Positions 1-11,936 are shown, numbered from the stretch's first letter. The stretch: DNA of 64,000 nt from Ditylenchus dipsaci (GCA_004194705.1 SADC01001344.1:339119-403118); one strand, 5' to 3'. Notes: generated by a model not told the origin, from the sequence alone. Made by a program: numbers and translations.

Positions 1-480
1 AATCGACTATTCGAATTTTTCGAACGAATAGTCGTTCGGTCCGAATAGTCAAAAAAAAATTCGAATAGTCGATTCGATTAGTCGAAATTTTTTACACGCT
101 TTCCCACCATGTTTTATATGAAAATTGCAGTATAAGGATGAAACGACTAGAAAAACGAACTACGAACACAAATAAAATTACGTCCCGCCCAATTGTACCA
201 GATACATCCAAATAAATTTATTGAACAAACGAACCGAAGAACAATCAAGCATTCGCATCCAACAAAATAACAACAAAACCAAACGACTGAATAAGTCAAG
301 CTCATTAGCCAAGATTATTCTCAAAATGTCGTTGGTCGAAATTAGCTTCGAATATTCGATTAGTCGAAACCATTATTCGAACTTTTTTTCGAATAGTCGA
401 TTAGTCGAAAATAGACTAATTAGTCGAAATTTTTCGACTAATCGACTAAATTAGTCGAAATCGACTATTCGATTCGACAA
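1..480. repeat. Fold-back with CGAATAGTCG minisatellite arms
   Basis: Positions 1-100 and about 320-480 are built from variants of CGAATAGTCGATTAGTCGAA in both orientations, separated by about 220 bases of unique AT-rich sequence. No coding signal is seen; open frames here only read through the repeat. The left side may be cut by the window edge. Confidence 0.75.
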
Positions 481-1380
481 CCCTAATCCCAACCCTACTC
501 TTGACCGAACGGTTTGCAACTCCGTGATAGTCGTCTTTTTGTCTTATTTTTTTTTTGGCAATATGAGATCTTTACTTAAATAATGAAAAACTTAAATAAA
601 CTATATTTTTGGCCGGAAAAATCAATTAAACATTCTTCTAGTTATTTGAACACTACTCAGACGGTGTCTTATTTCTGAAGACTTCCTCCGGCTACCTAGC
701 CACCGCAGTACCAATGATATTATTGTTTCTAGCCAATAGGCAAAACAAGCAATGTCGTCGAGATTATTGACCATGATGATAAGCTTGAAGAAAGTAAAAA
801 TTTTATTATAAAATCCAAGCAAATTGCTTGAACAATTTGTTACTAAACAAGGAACAAACAAAAACACTCTTCCCTTTTTTGTTTTATTGCCGACTTTTAG
901 TTGGGTAACTTTTTCTTTTGAACCATTTTCAAGGTTTATGAAGAGAGGTGGTTTACAACTTTTCTGTTACTTTTTTATTTGCAATGTCATTCACATATTT
1001 ATTTTTCCAATTCTTTTAGTTTTCAACAAACTTTTACGTTTACTTGCACATAATTTTTGCTGGCTTTATCAGTAGAACAATATGGCGGAAATGGCTGTTT
1101 TTTTAGACATAGTTAGTTTAGTTTAGAAACTTCCTGGATTACTTATATTATGTTTAGAAAATGTCTTACTGTAGTTGCCGGCGCCAAAATATGTCTTGGT
1201 CACTTCTATTTTTTTGATTGTTTATGCAAATCCCTGCGTATTGCTCAAACATGCTACAGACTCATGTTTAGGCCTATCCTAACATACGCTGGTCAAATAT
1301 TGTCTACGCCTAAATAATTTCAAAAAAACAATAGGACCAAGGCATATTTTGACTCCAGCAAAACTTAGAAAAACACCAAC
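481..1380. other. No gene seen
   Basis: AT-rich sequence with no splice-joined coding exons, no tRNA and no clear terminal repeats. Open frames are short and show no recognisable domain. Confidence 0.5.
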
Positions 1381-1560
1381 ATGAATTTATCAACCTTCAT
1401 ATTTCTGATTACATTTGTCTTGGTGCTGACAAACTGCAGAATAAGCGCAAAAGCAGCTTCTAAAATTTATGGAGATTCATTTGACGAAGATGCAGAACCT
1501 TACATCAAACCAAAAGACAGTTCAGAACATTCTTCTAGTCCAAGAAAAATGGGTAATTAA
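1381..1560 (+). CDS. Short secreted-peptide-like ORF or first exon
   Basis: An ATG opens a 59-residue frame with a textbook signal peptide: a hydrophobic core (LSTFIFLITFVLVLTNC, residues 3-19) then a small-residue region, followed by an acidic and serine-rich tail (DSFDEDAEPY, SSEHSSSPRK). The frame stops at TAA just after GGTAATT, which could instead be a splice donor at about 1548-1549. If spliced, a G left over would join in phase with the AG acceptor at about 5923. The product family is not recognised; a secreted peptide precursor is an inference from the signal sequence and small size. No stop lies between the start and the end. Confidence 0.4.
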   Translation: MNLSTFIFLITFVLVLTNCRISAKAASKIYGDSFDEDAEPYIKPKDSSEHSSSPRKMGN

Positions 1561-2187
1561 TATGTATACAGTATGCTCTCAATTTAGTGAAACTTTCGAT
1601 TTACCTTTTCGATTCACCATTAGACACGAATTAAAGCCATCACAATTGGTCTATTTTTGAGTGACCTTAAATAGGGCGACGTTAAATCAAGCGTTGACTG
1701 TATTCTCTAAATTTGTTAAGTCTTTGTTGGCAATTATACTAAATTAGACATATAGCAATGTATGGTGTGGTTAAAACTATCGAGGCCAGTCGGCAAGTCG
1801 GTACTTTACGGTTCAGAACTCAACGGACAACACGAATATCACCTTTTCTCAAGAAGTGGGTCTGAAGGGTCAATATACCGAGTTGAAAACTGAGCATATA
1901 CCAGATTATCATAAAATGATGTTTTTAGTTTCTTTTGGATTTATCTTTATTAAATTGCAATAACTTATTTACACGTTTTATGCCAAAATGACCTTCTGTA
2001 TTTCTTCTTTTGAATATGTGTAAGATTTGCTGTTACAGTCGGCGCTCGATATAAGATACACCCTCGGGACCGAACCCAATTATACACCACAGGTGTATAT
2101 TATATCGAGGTGTACCTTACATCGAGCGTATCTTATATCGAGCGTCAGTTGGTCTCAAAATGGGCACATATATCTTATAAAAAGCTT

Positions 2188-3006
2188 TTTAAAGGGGCAT
2201 GTTCGTGCGTGATGAAACACAATTTTTAAAATAGAAAAGGCGCGAACCAGGCGTGCCAGAGATTTGAAAAAGATTTAAATTTTTTATATGAATTTTAAAT
2301 TTCGTCAAACCCAGCAATTGTGTGTGCAGCGAAAGGCATGAGTACTCAGCTTAACCACCACCAATCAGCCGGGTTGGGTCCAGAGTTGAAATTGAGCTGG
2401 ACCTCTTCAGAGTGTCTCGTGCTCTGAGTTCTGAATTCGCCGAGCCTTTTGTTCGGTTGTTTGTTCGGGTAACTGCTTCCGGTTGGTTATCCCTCGATTT
2501 CGGTTTTCTGTCGAGTTTTAGATTTGCCTTTGGTTCGGCGTTCTATCTGTGCGTGGCTGCACACTCTGTATAGCGAACAGGGCGGAACAAGTAATAATCC
2601 AATTTTTCATACCAACTCTTCTCGAATTTTCTAGCTCTTTGTAGATCTGTCAGGTAAACAAGATTTTCGATTTCGGTTACCTGAACCGAAATCGAGGGAT
2701 AACCAACGGGAAGCAGTTACGTTACATAAACCAACAACCGAACAAAAGGCTCGGCGAATTCAGAACTCAGAGCACGAGACACTCTGAAGAGGTCCAGCTC
2801 AATTTCAACTCTGGACCCAACCCGGCTGATTGGTGGTGGTTAAGTTGAGTACTCATGCCTTTCGCTGCACACACAATTGCTGGGTTTGACGAAATTTAAA
2901 ATTCATATAAAAAATTTAAATCTTTTTCAAATCTCTGGCACGCCTGGTTCGCGCCTTTTCTTTTTTGAAAATTGTGTTTCATCGCGCACAAACATGCCCC
3001 TTTAAA
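2188..3006. mobile_element. Fold-back element with TTTAAAGGGGCATG ends
   Basis: A near-perfect inverted repeat: each arm is about 320-370 bases, beginning TTTAAAGGGGCATGTTCGTG and ending in a GC-richer segment around GGTTATCCCTCGATTTCGG, with a loop at about 2510-2680. Related ends TTTAAAGGRGCATG...AAAAGGCGGG occur singly at about 15880-15945 and 40080-40135. No coding capacity. It lies wholly inside the 2034-5616 element. Confidence 0.85.
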
Positions 3007-3859
3007 TCGATTAATCTAACTGATTGTTATATTGGGCAATATTTTCCTTCAAAAAGCGTAGGTGAACAAATTTATTGAATGGAGATGCTTGAATTTGGTG
3101 GCTCTATATCTGTCGTATATCTACATGTGGTATATGTATGCCGAAAAAATTACACCGTTTCGAGCAGCTCATTATAAGACCAGAGTGTACGAAAGTGCAC
3201 AAACTCAAACATGTTTTCGAAGATTAAAAAAGACATGTTTTAGTCCGTCTTAGTGCATGCTGGACTGCCCTTGCCTAAGCCTAAAAATACAAAAATATTC
3301 AAAAGCATGGGGGTCCAACGGCACTACTGTGAATATATATCTAAAAATAAAGGCGCATAAAATTGTTTATTGAAACATTTAAGAGAAAAAATTTCGGAAA
3401 ATCAACTTGCTAGACGAAGGAAAAAATTTTCATTTTTGAGCCAAAAAATTTTTTTTTGGTAAAAAAGTTGTTGAAAATGCTTGAAATAAAAAAGCGGCAA
3501 CTCGAAAATGGTGTTTTTGTGGCAAAAATGCAACTTTTTGCTGTATCTTGAATCGAGATTTAGACCGACCCCACGGCGTGTCAAATTGGTAAAAATCGGA
3601 AATACAGTTGAACCTCCCAATAGTGTACACCCCAAAAGTTCGTTCCTGCCTAGGGTCCGACACTTTTTTTGGCTCAATTTTCTAATTTTTTTACTGATTA
3701 AGTTTCGACAGTCTGGCCGCAAATATCGTAAGGATTCCGATTTTGCCGATCGTTTTTCATTTGCCTGTATATTTTTTCTCTAAAAAGCAAACCCTCCCAA
3801 TAGTGTACATCTTATTGTCAAAGAGCCTGATATTTGTGTATAAGTGACTGTATAAGAAT

Positions 3860-4113
3860 TACCGTATTCTCTCTATTAGTTCCACACTCTCTATTAAATC
3901 CACACCCCCAACTTTGAGGACCTGTGTCACAGCTCAGAAAAAAATTTGACAAAGCTGTTTATTGCATTTTCTTAATTTCCACGAGCTCTACTCATTCCAC
4001 TTTTTAGATTTCGGTTGAGCACCCGGAAATCTCGAGATCGACCCCAAAATTTTCCGATTTCCGGACGTTTGAAAAATAATCCCACATGTGGAACTAATAG
4101 AGAGAATACGGTA
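3860..4113. mobile_element. TACCGTATT-type MITE
   Basis: 254 bases bounded by TACCGTATTCTCTCTATTAG and its inverse, with TA at both outer edges. The second motif CTCTCTATTAAA follows the end. Same family as 6349-6596, 20676-20920, 40194-40445 and 59235-59702. No ORF. TA-flanked short inverted-repeat elements of this kind are mobilised by Tc1/mariner-type transposases. Confidence 0.9.
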
Positions 4114-4186
4114 TGCGAAAAAGGACCAAAAATTATAAACTTTCTGAACTGCTTGTTTTTACATCAGATTTTTGTGGCATTTCAAC

Positions 4187-4656
4187 AAATTTGGCCTAAA
4201 AAGAAAGCTGGGATTTAGCGCTATAAACTGAGAAGTAAAATTAGTGTTGCCACATGAAGTTTTGGAGTTTTAACATAAAAAAATGGGTTAAATTTCCCCT
4301 TAGCTTTTAGTTTTTATTGTGAATTTTTTTAATTTTTCGCTTATTTCAAAATAAAATCCAACAACTTTGTAGAGCGAGCTTTGGGCTATCCGATGTTATT
4401 CAGTACGAGACGAGGTGATAATAAAATTCAAATTTTCGTGCGGGCCGAAGTTTTTACTGATTTGGGGAAAAGCTGCCTTATTACTCATGTTCTAAATTTC
4501 CATCATTCGTAATTTTGAGCTCAAAAAAAAGCCTGATACTTCAGCTTATTAACCCATGTTATTTTTTATGTTAAAACTCCAAATTTCATGTAGCAACACT
4601 AGTTTTACTTCTCAGTTTGTAGCGCTAAATCCCAGCTTTCTTTTAAGCCCAAATTT
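4187..4656. mobile_element. Imperfect palindromic element
   Basis: The left arm (AAATTTGGCCTAAAAAGAAA, then GGGATTTAGCGCTATAAACT) is repeated inverted at 4560-4656. The loop of about 250 bases has no ORF worth calling. Nested in the 2034-5616 element. Confidence 0.75.
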
Positions 4657-4738
4657 GCTGCAATACCGCAGTAAAATATTTCATCAAAACGAAAAAGAAA
4701 GTTTAAATTTGTTTATTCATTTGTTCGCCTAATTGTTA

Positions 4739-5308
4739 TACAGGGATGTCCAAATTTTTAAACTATTTCTTTTGCTCATAACTTCTTAAATATGCGTTAA
4801 AACTACGAGAACTCGTTTTTTTCAATAGAGGAGTCAATAGGAATTCGTTTGGCACTTTATTTGTCATTTTACGATAAACTTTTAATTTTCTATGGTCGGT
4901 TAAACATTTTGTAAATTTTTCGGAAAAATGGTTTATAAGCGAACCACTCAACTCTTGCTGAAATTGCGTCCGTAAGTTCAAGATCGGAGTGTAGAGCGAG
5001 CACACATGAGAATACTGAAAAAATGTAATACTTTGCTATGGTCAATCTTTGATGTTATAGAAAGGTTTGTCGTGGATCTTTGTTCCTCTTTAAAACGACA
5101 TGCGTATAAGCTATTTTTCTTAAAAGAATCAACGAAATCTTAAACCGACCATCGAAAATCAAATTTTTATGATAAAATAACAAACAAGGTGCTAAACGAA
5201 TTCCTACTGACCACTCTATTGAACAAAAAAAGAGATCTCGTCGGAATAACGCATATTTAAAAAGTTATGGGCAAAAGAAATAGTTCACAAAATTTGGACA
5301 ACCCTGTA
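4739..5308. mobile_element. Mariner-type MITE, CAGGGATGTCCAAATTTT ends
   Basis: TA-CAGGGATGTCCAAATTTTTA at the left and the inverse AAAATTTGGACAACCCTG-TA at the right, with arms matching for over 200 bases (for example ATATGCGTTAAAACTACGAG against its inverse with indels). TA duplication and CAGGG...CCCTG ends fit Tc1/mariner. No transposase remains. Confidence 0.85.
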
Positions 5309-5923
5309 TGTTTAAAATGTTGGGTCTTGCTACAAAAGCTCTTTTTACCGATTTTTGCAAGTTTGACGCACTGTAATTGTTTAGATGCGTTAAATAGCGC
5401 ACAATTACACATATAATGTCACAGAAAAGATAAAAACCTTTGAAAAACCTAGAAAATTTCCAAAAAACAGAACTCCACAACCTATTTCCTATTTTCGCCA
5501 ATTTGACACGCCGTGATCCAGGTTTCTCTTATATCGGGGTGTATCTTGTATGGAATGTATCTAATATCGAGCGTCAAATGTTTGTCAGGTGTATTTTATA
5601 TCGAGCGCCGACTGTACTACACCAAAAGATTTAAGATTTTTGGTCTAAAGAAACTATCAAGTCATGTTTTTTTAAATAACTGAAAAAACTTCTAAAATGG
5701 AAGTAAAAGGGGTCGAACCCAAGGTGGGAACGAACTTGAGAGTGAAATTAATAGTGGGACGGCCTTGGCCGTAGGATCGACCTTAAATTGTACTAAAATA
5801 ACTTGTGACTAACGTGTAAGTTTAGTTCTCTTCAAATGCCATATTTAGATTTGATGCATGAGGACTTCAATGCACACAGGTACAGCTATACCTGCTTTGC
5901 ACAAATAACTTTTTTGGTTTGCA

Positions 5924-6126
5924 GAGAAATGGAGCGTTTTCACTCTGACCACGTGGCTTTTCGAGACAGTAATATTTGTAAAATAAACAACAATTCATTT
6001 ACCTAACACTTTTACAGGATCATGGAACTAAAGAATGGAAATGTGTCCACATATCGCGATCACATATTTGATCACCACAAACGGGAAAAAATAGTATTAA
6101 AACAATTTAAGGATAAAAAATTCTAA
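5924..6126 (+). CDS. Candidate terminal exons of a small gene
   Basis: After a TTTGCAG acceptor, an open stretch (5924-5970) meets a GTAATA donor; after the acceptor TTTTACAG a second open stretch starts at 6019 and runs to a stop, with AATAAA at about 6148. In the frame that joins in phase to the signal-peptide ORF at 1381, the second exon stops after about 17 codons at about 6070. In an alternative frame needing one inserted base, the two exons read MERFHSDHVAFRDR and then a basic tail ending KQFKDKKF at 6126. No family is recognised; linkage to the 1381 ORF is conjecture. Confidence 0.25.
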
Positions 6127-6348
6127 GCATTTTCAGTTTATAATAACTAATAAACTTTTCATAAACCACCAACTTCTGCCTGTTAACAAACAAAAAAACA
6201 GTGTTTTAAACGTACTCTAAACATACTTGCACGGCCAAAAAAGCAGCGGCGAGCGGCGCGGCGGCATTTTAAACAGTTTTTATTATATAGACAAAATAAT
6301 TTAAATATCAACTATAAAAAAATGCCAAAAAAAGTCGAAATAACTATA

Positions 6349-6596
6349 TACCGTATTTGCTCTAATAGTCGGCCACTCTCTAATAAACGGCCACCCCCAG
6401 AGACCTATATCTCAGTCCAGAGTCAATATTTTTCAAATCTGTTTTATGCATTTTCTTAGTTACCATGAGCCCTCCTGGTTTCACTTTTCAGATTGTGGTT
6501 GAGCACCCAAAAATCTCAAAATCGAAATATTTTTTTTCGATTTTTTAGTGGTTAAAAAATAAACGGCCATGGCCGATTATTACAGCAAATACGGTA
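6349..6596. mobile_element. TACCGTATT-type MITE
   Basis: Bounded by TACCGTATTTGCTCTAATAG and its inverse ending AGCAAATACGGTA. Inner repeats TCTAATAAACGGCCA and AATAAACGGCCATGGCCG are shared with other members of the family. TA at both ends. Confidence 0.9.
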
Positions 6597-6849
6597 AATT
6601 CATATCGATTTTGTTTATACAGGAAAACTGGTGCCCGGGAACTCACACTTGAATTTACTTTAGTTATACTTTTGAAAACAAAGAATGTAAACCAGCGCTT
6701 CGATCTGCACTTATTTATATGTTTTATACATATTCCAAGACTTGAATTTTTGTAAAGACAATACTTGATTTTTTGTGAATGTTTGGAGAGTTCTTCTGGC
6801 TATAGCGTGTGTCTTACAATGGAAGAATTTCCAAAAAGTCAGAAGTGAA

Positions 6850-8790
6850 CAGTTGACGCTACTCGGTAATACCCCCCCCTCCCAAAAAAAGCTACTCGGG
6901 AATACCCCCCCATCAAGATTTTTGGGAGTGGTCAAAACTCATTTTTAAGCAATTATTTTGCCATAAAAGGACCAGAAAAGCAATTTGAAAGGAATCAAGG
7001 GCTGTATTGGGAGGGGAAGGGAATAATACAGGGCCACTTTTTTAGCTGCTTTACCATGTTTTTCAACTCAGGCCGTGGCAAAAATAGACTCTATATGCAT
7101 TTTATGATCAAGTGTACTTCTCGGGATCATGTCTAAGGTAAGTGCGTGAGCGCATCTCTAACTCTCAAGCCCCCTATGCCACCTCCGGAGGCGCAGACGG
7201 CCTTTGTTGCTTGGGGTTGAGATGCGCACACCCACATACCTTAGACACAAATCACTCGAAAGTGACTCTGGATGCATGAAAAAGCATGCATACCAGAGTT
7301 ATTTATGCGGTAGGCCCAGTATTCAAAACTATGTTCAACATCTTTGATTATTTAGCCGAAAAGGGTCTACACCCTCGTACGGCCTGTGGGGGCAAACATT
7401 CGAGCAAGAGGCTCAGCCATCCAAAAATTAAACGACAACCCTCGGGATCCACCCGGCTGATCGGCCTGATCCCCTGAAAGTACTTATACTTTTGCCTGTA
7501 CCACAAGTTCCTGGGTTTGTAAGCCTTCAACGCTTAGAGAATTACTACTCTTTGGTACTTATAGGCACTATAGAAGTGTCCCCTGTTTTGTCCCTTCCGT
7601 TCCCAATACAGCCCTTGAACCCTATTTAAATTGCTTTTCTGGTTTTTTATGGCAAAATTATCACTTAAAAATGAGTTTTGACCATTCCTAAAAATCTTGA
7701 TTTTGGGGGGGGGGGGGGGGTTCGGTATAACCGAGTAGCGCCGAACAGTTTAATCAGTTTAAGTTTGGTTAGTTTCCTTGAAGTCGAGTATGGCGCCATA
7801 ACACAGGGCCACGCTATTACAAGAAATACTTCACTTTTAGAAATAAAAAAATTCGTTTTGATAAGATGTTGAGCCTCAGTCCAAAAATTATTCCCGGTCA
7901 GGCTGCAAATTCAAAAATGTGTCCAAAAACCATTTTCATACAATAATTTAGCCATAATAGGACCAGAAAAGCAATTTAAAGGGGATTATGGGCTGTATTG
8001 GGAGAGGAAGGGAATAATACAGGGGCCACTTTTTTTAGCTGCTTTACCATGTTTTTCAACTCGGGCCGTGGCAAAAATAGACTCTATATGCATTTTATGA
8101 TCAAGTGTACTTCTCGGAATCATGTCTAAGGTAAGTGCGTGCGCGCATCTCTAACTCTCAAGCCCCTGCGCCCCTTCGGGGCGCAGGGGGCTTGGGGCTT
8201 GGAGTTGAGATGCGCACACCCACATACCTTAGACACAAATCACTCGAAAGCGACTCTGGATGCATGAAAAAACATGCATACCAGAGTTATTTATGCGGTA
8301 GGCCCCAGTATTCAAAACTATGTTCAACATCTTTGATCTTGCGACCGAAAAGGGTTTCCCCCCTCTTCAGGCCTGGGGCTACGAGCCAGAGGCTCAGCCG
8401 TCCAAATTTACACGACAACCATCGGGATCCAACCGGCTGATCGGTCTGATCATTTCGAGTCCTTATACTTTTACGTGCACCACAAGTGGCTGGGTTTGAA
8501 AGTGACTTCAACGCTAAGAGAATTAATACTCTTTGGTACTATAGGCACTATAGAAGTGGCCCCTGTTTTGTCCCTTCCCCTCCCAATACAGCCCTTGAAC
8601 CCTATTTTAATTGCTTTTCTGGACCTTTTATGGCGAAATTATTGCTTAAAAATATGTTTTGACCACTCCCAAAAATCTTGATTTTTGGGGGGGGGGGGGT
8701 ATAAGCCAGTAGGTCCGAGGATTGGGGGGGGGGGGTATAAGAAAGTAGCTGTTTTTGGGGGGGGGGGGTATAAGCCAGTAGCGCCAGAGT
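6850..8790. repeat. Two tandem copies of a hairpin element with G/C-tract ends
   Basis: About 6905-7740 and 7680-8700 are two direct copies of one unit. Each begins with a C or G tract joined to GGGAATAC or GTATAAG, then GGGCTGTATTGGGAGG, GTCTAAGGTAAGTGCGTG, and a strong central hairpin (second copy GCCCCTGCGCCCCTTCGGGG and inverse, about 8158-8192), then the inverse of the flank. At 8683-8780 the end motif GGGGGGGGTATAAGCCAGTAG is stacked three times. A further copy is at 34624-35095. No protein is supported. Confidence 0.8.
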
Positions 8791-9059
8791 TTCAAATCAA
8801 AATTCAGACGATTTCAGACAATTTTTCAAAATTCAGATCAATTTATTTTTCAGATTTGGCCTCTTTATTTCAGACTAATCTGAAAAATTCAGACCACTTG
8901 GGATCCCTGGTAATAACCTTAGAGCCTCACATGTAGCAAGCCAATATACTTTTGAGGAGAGCACCTGTAAAATCAGATGAAATGTCTTGACTGTCATTTG
9001 ATCTGTAAAATACAGCAAAACTGGGCCACAATATTGGAAGTGGAGTTTCAAGGTTGCTA

Positions 9060-10190
9060 ATGTACTGCAGATGCATCCAGTACTTGTCAATAATGCCAAG
9101 GTAAGCGACAGGATCCAGAAAAGGCCAGCAGAATATGATCTCGTGAGAGCGGACATGGTCTATATAGACAGGTCAGTCCATTAGGCAAGGTAACATTGTA
9201 ATTCCAGGAGAACGGGATGAAAATCAAAAGGGCACGTGGCAATATCTTTTTATTGAGCTTTTAAGACAATCAGACTGGAGCTAGCTAAGTGCAGATAACA
9301 AGTGGAATGTTGGCAGGTCGAATACATGCCATGTACCGAGAGCAGAAGCTGAGCTATTTGCATGCAGCATGATTTCTTTGAAGCAAAAAGCCATGCATGA
9401 ATGCAGCAAATCTGCACTTTTAGTGGTGGACACTGTCAGAACTGACACAGAATTGTCATGCAGGGCCAAGTTAGAGGTAAGCAAAAATTCTGAAATTCAT
9501 AAGTTACAGAGAAAATAGATTAAAAATGGATGCAGAGTGCACATGGTCGAAAAGGGCACTGTAGAATTTTTTGAAGTCACCACGGAGCAAATTTTGGAGT
9601 TGGATACAGAAGAACCGGTTCACTCCTTAATTATCACTACTTTGGACCAGGTGGGTAATGAGGGCGCCGCATTTGCGGGCAAGTGGATAACTGAATTGCA
9701 AAAACAGGTAAAACAGGGTGATGTGACCATGAGAGTGAAAGATTTCACTGTGTCTAGTGATGAGCTAAGGCTCATGGAAAATTATGAAAACCACTTGGTG
9801 GATAAAATGGATTATTCGTTCATGGCCGAACGTTTTAGAAACATGTCATCCATTATCAGGTCATCAAATGATCAAGAAGTGGATATGAATCAGGCACAAA
9901 ATAAAGAATTCAAGCAGTTAAGAAATCAGCTGCGACAGGACACAAACATCAACAAGAGCCAACAAACAGCTGTTGAGCGCTATCTCGACCCACGACTGGC
10001 AGTCTTAGCGCTCATGGCGCCAGGAGGAACAGGCAAAACCAGGACAATCGGTATTTTGGTAAAATATCTTTAGGGTACAGAATTTGCAGGATACATTGTG
10101 GTCACGGCTAAGCAGAACCGTGCAATTTGGAATGCAATTCATGAAAAATTTCACTCTTATTCAATTTTTCTAATTCAGGATTTCATCTGA
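9060..10190 (+). pseudogene. SF1 (UPF1/DNA2-type) helicase fragment, broken
   Basis: The main open segment (about 9540-10073) ends in a Walker A motif, APGGTGKTRT, preceded by NKSQQTAVERYL, the Q-motif-like sequence that begins AAA_11-type superfamily 1 helicases (families: UPF1, SETX, DNA2). Just past the stop at about 10071-10073 the frame resumes with VVTAKQNRAIWNAIHEKF, which fits the next helicase block. Upstream, 9060-9480 carries coding-like stretches in shifted frames (for example KQKAMHECSKSALLVVDTVR) and possible splice donors. The motifs from II onward are absent: a 1 kb repeat begins at about 10140 and cuts the gene. A remnant or error-laden partial gene is most likely. Confidence 0.6.
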
Positions 10191-11205
10191 TTCATTTGTT
10201 TTGGCTTTCTGTCACTGTTTGACACTTCGAACAGTTAATTATATGACTATTAACTGTATGAGCACAAAAGTTGGTAAGCATAGGTCATATGACTAAAAAT
10301 TTGATAATTAGTTGACCCCAGATTTTTCATCCATTAGGAGACCAGCAGAAATACCCAAAAGCATGGTGAAAAACTCCGACCTAGAATTCATATATTATAT
10401 GCTACGCATGGCTGTTTGCTACTAGTGCCATGTATGGTGCAGTAGGTGAATTGATGGGATGAATTTTTTTCACCAGGGGTTTGATTCCACCCTCTGGCTG
10501 TTTCATTTTTTTTCTTGACTATTTTCGGTCAAAACATCACAGAAGCTATAAGAACATCAAAGGAGGATGAAAAAGCAAAAAAAAGCAACTTAACATATCA
10601 CTAATGTTACTGAAAAACCGCGTTACGAAAAAGCTTGTTACGAAAATTCGCTGTTACGAAAAAGTTTCTTACGAAAATTCGCTCTTACGAAAAAGTTTCT
10701 TACGAAAATTCGCTCTTACGAAAAAAATTTCTTACGAAAGTTCGCTTTTATGAAAATTAGCTCTTACGAAATTGTCTTCTTACGAAAGTTCGTACAGCCG
10801 TAGAAACGTTATAGAAAAACTTTCAGGCTGTTATGAGAAAAAAAAATTTGACCAATTTTGTAAGTACTTGGTCCCTGTGGTTTAAGCTAAGTCTGGGACA
10901 GAAATCAGGAAATCTGAGACAAAAAAAGTGAATCTGGGACAAAAAAAGTATTGTCCATTTTTGAATTACTTTTTCGCCAATAGAAATCTTTCCGAGATAA
11001 ACCGTTTTCCAAATTCGAAAATGCGAGTGTATATACAGCCCGATTTGTAGTGCCCCCCCCCTTTTTTAGGGTACAGTTTCACTTAACACACTTCCAGACA
11101 CAGACCCGTACACAGGCTTTTAGTTTGGTCATTTGAATTTTCGAAAACGAAATTACTTTTCTGACTGCGATAGTGTCTGAAAATAAAACTTCTGAAGTCA
11201 TTTCT
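10140..11205. mobile_element. Solo copy of the TTACGAAA repeat element
   Basis: About 1.06 kb matches 23117-24105 in the same orientation, from the start AAAAATTTCACTCTTATTC through GTTGACCCCAGATTTTT to GACTGCGATAGTGTCTGAA. It contains about a dozen units of TTACGAAAATTCGCTC (10609-10795). It interrupts the helicase-like gene. Here only one arm is present, whereas the 22-24 kb copy also has the inverted arm. Confidence 0.8.
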
Positions 11206-11351
11206 GAAGTCACTCATGTATCTCATGATGACCACTGTCGGATTGATCCAATTAATGAAACCGATTCAATTGATTCGATCCAGTTAATTAGATTGATATG
11301 ATCTAATTAAATGTTTGGATCAATTCGGCTGGATAAATCGACGTATGTATT

Positions 11352-11503
11352 GTAAAGAGAGCAGATATGCATAGACCCTTAGGAAAGAAGGAAGAGGTGG
11401 CGGCGTAGTGTAATGGTAGCACATCAGCCCGGACAACTGAAAGCTGCAGGTTCGATTCCTGCCACCACCATTTTGCCTCTTCCTTCCTAAACTTTTCTGG
11501 TAG
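11352..11503 (+). repeat. tRNA-derived SINE-like repeat, copy 1
   Basis: Within it, 11396-11470 resembles a tRNA: A box TAGTGTAATGG, perfect B box GGTTCGATTCC, T-stem GCAGG/CCTGC, T8 and A9 in place. The acceptor stem has two C.A mismatches, and the anticodon loop would be CCGGACA with C instead of U33 and a mismatched closing pair. The flanks (GGAAGAGG before, CCTCTTCC after) extend the stem. A tRNA pseudogene or SINE head is favoured over a working tRNA. Confidence 0.65.
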
Positions 11504-11784
11504 CAGCGAGTGGTTCATCCAGAGGGAGGATGGTGAACAAAGTTCACAACATACAGTCCTATGATCTCTGGGGTCCACATGGGGTCTCTGTAGTTATCTG
11601 CTCTGTCTAGGTCAGTCCCTTTGCCTGCGAGATGTTTCGCAGCAGAAGAGAGTTGATGGTTAGCTCATAGAAAACCAGAGAGTTGATGTAAGCTCATAGA
11701 AAACCAGAGAGTTGATGGTAAGCTCATAGAAAACCAGAGATGATAGCAGACTGAGGACAGTCTGAGAAAAATAGGGGGGAGGTG

Positions 11785-11936
11785 TAAAGAGAGCAGATAT
11801 GCATAGACCCTTAGGAAAAGAAGGAAGAGGTGGCGGCGTAGTGTAATGGTAGCACATCAGCCCGGACAACTGAAAGCTGCAGGTTCGATTCCTGCCACCA
11901 CCATTTTGCCTCTTCCTTCCTAAACTTTTCTGTATC
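11785..11936 (+). repeat. tRNA-derived SINE-like repeat, copy 2
   Basis: Nearly identical to the copy at 11352-11503, starting GTGTAAAGAGAGCAGATATG, with the tRNA-like part at 11829-11903 and the same flanking GGAAGAGG/CCTCTTCC inverted repeat. It carries one extra A before the head. About 280 bases of AGAGTTGATG-type short repeats lie between the two copies, so a tandem duplication of a larger unit is possible. Confidence 0.65.

Larger units (their letters stand above)
2034..5616. mobile_element. TA-flanked element with CAGTCGGCGCTCGATAT ends
   Basis: Starts TA-CAGTCGGCGCTCGATATAAG and ends with the inverse (ATATCGAGCGCCGACTG-TA). Further copies of the terminal motif TATCGAGCG lie just inside each end (2095-2150, 5525-5580). 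TA target duplication and CAGT ends are typical of the IS630-Tc1-mariner/pogo superfamily. No transposase frame is visible, so it is non-autonomous. At least four other elements are nested inside it. Confidence 0.7.

Noticed and set aside
11396..11470. Functional tRNA gene with anticodon GGA
   Set aside because: Two mismatches in the acceptor stem, a C at position 33, a mismatched anticodon closing pair and repeat-type flanks; better called tRNA-derived.
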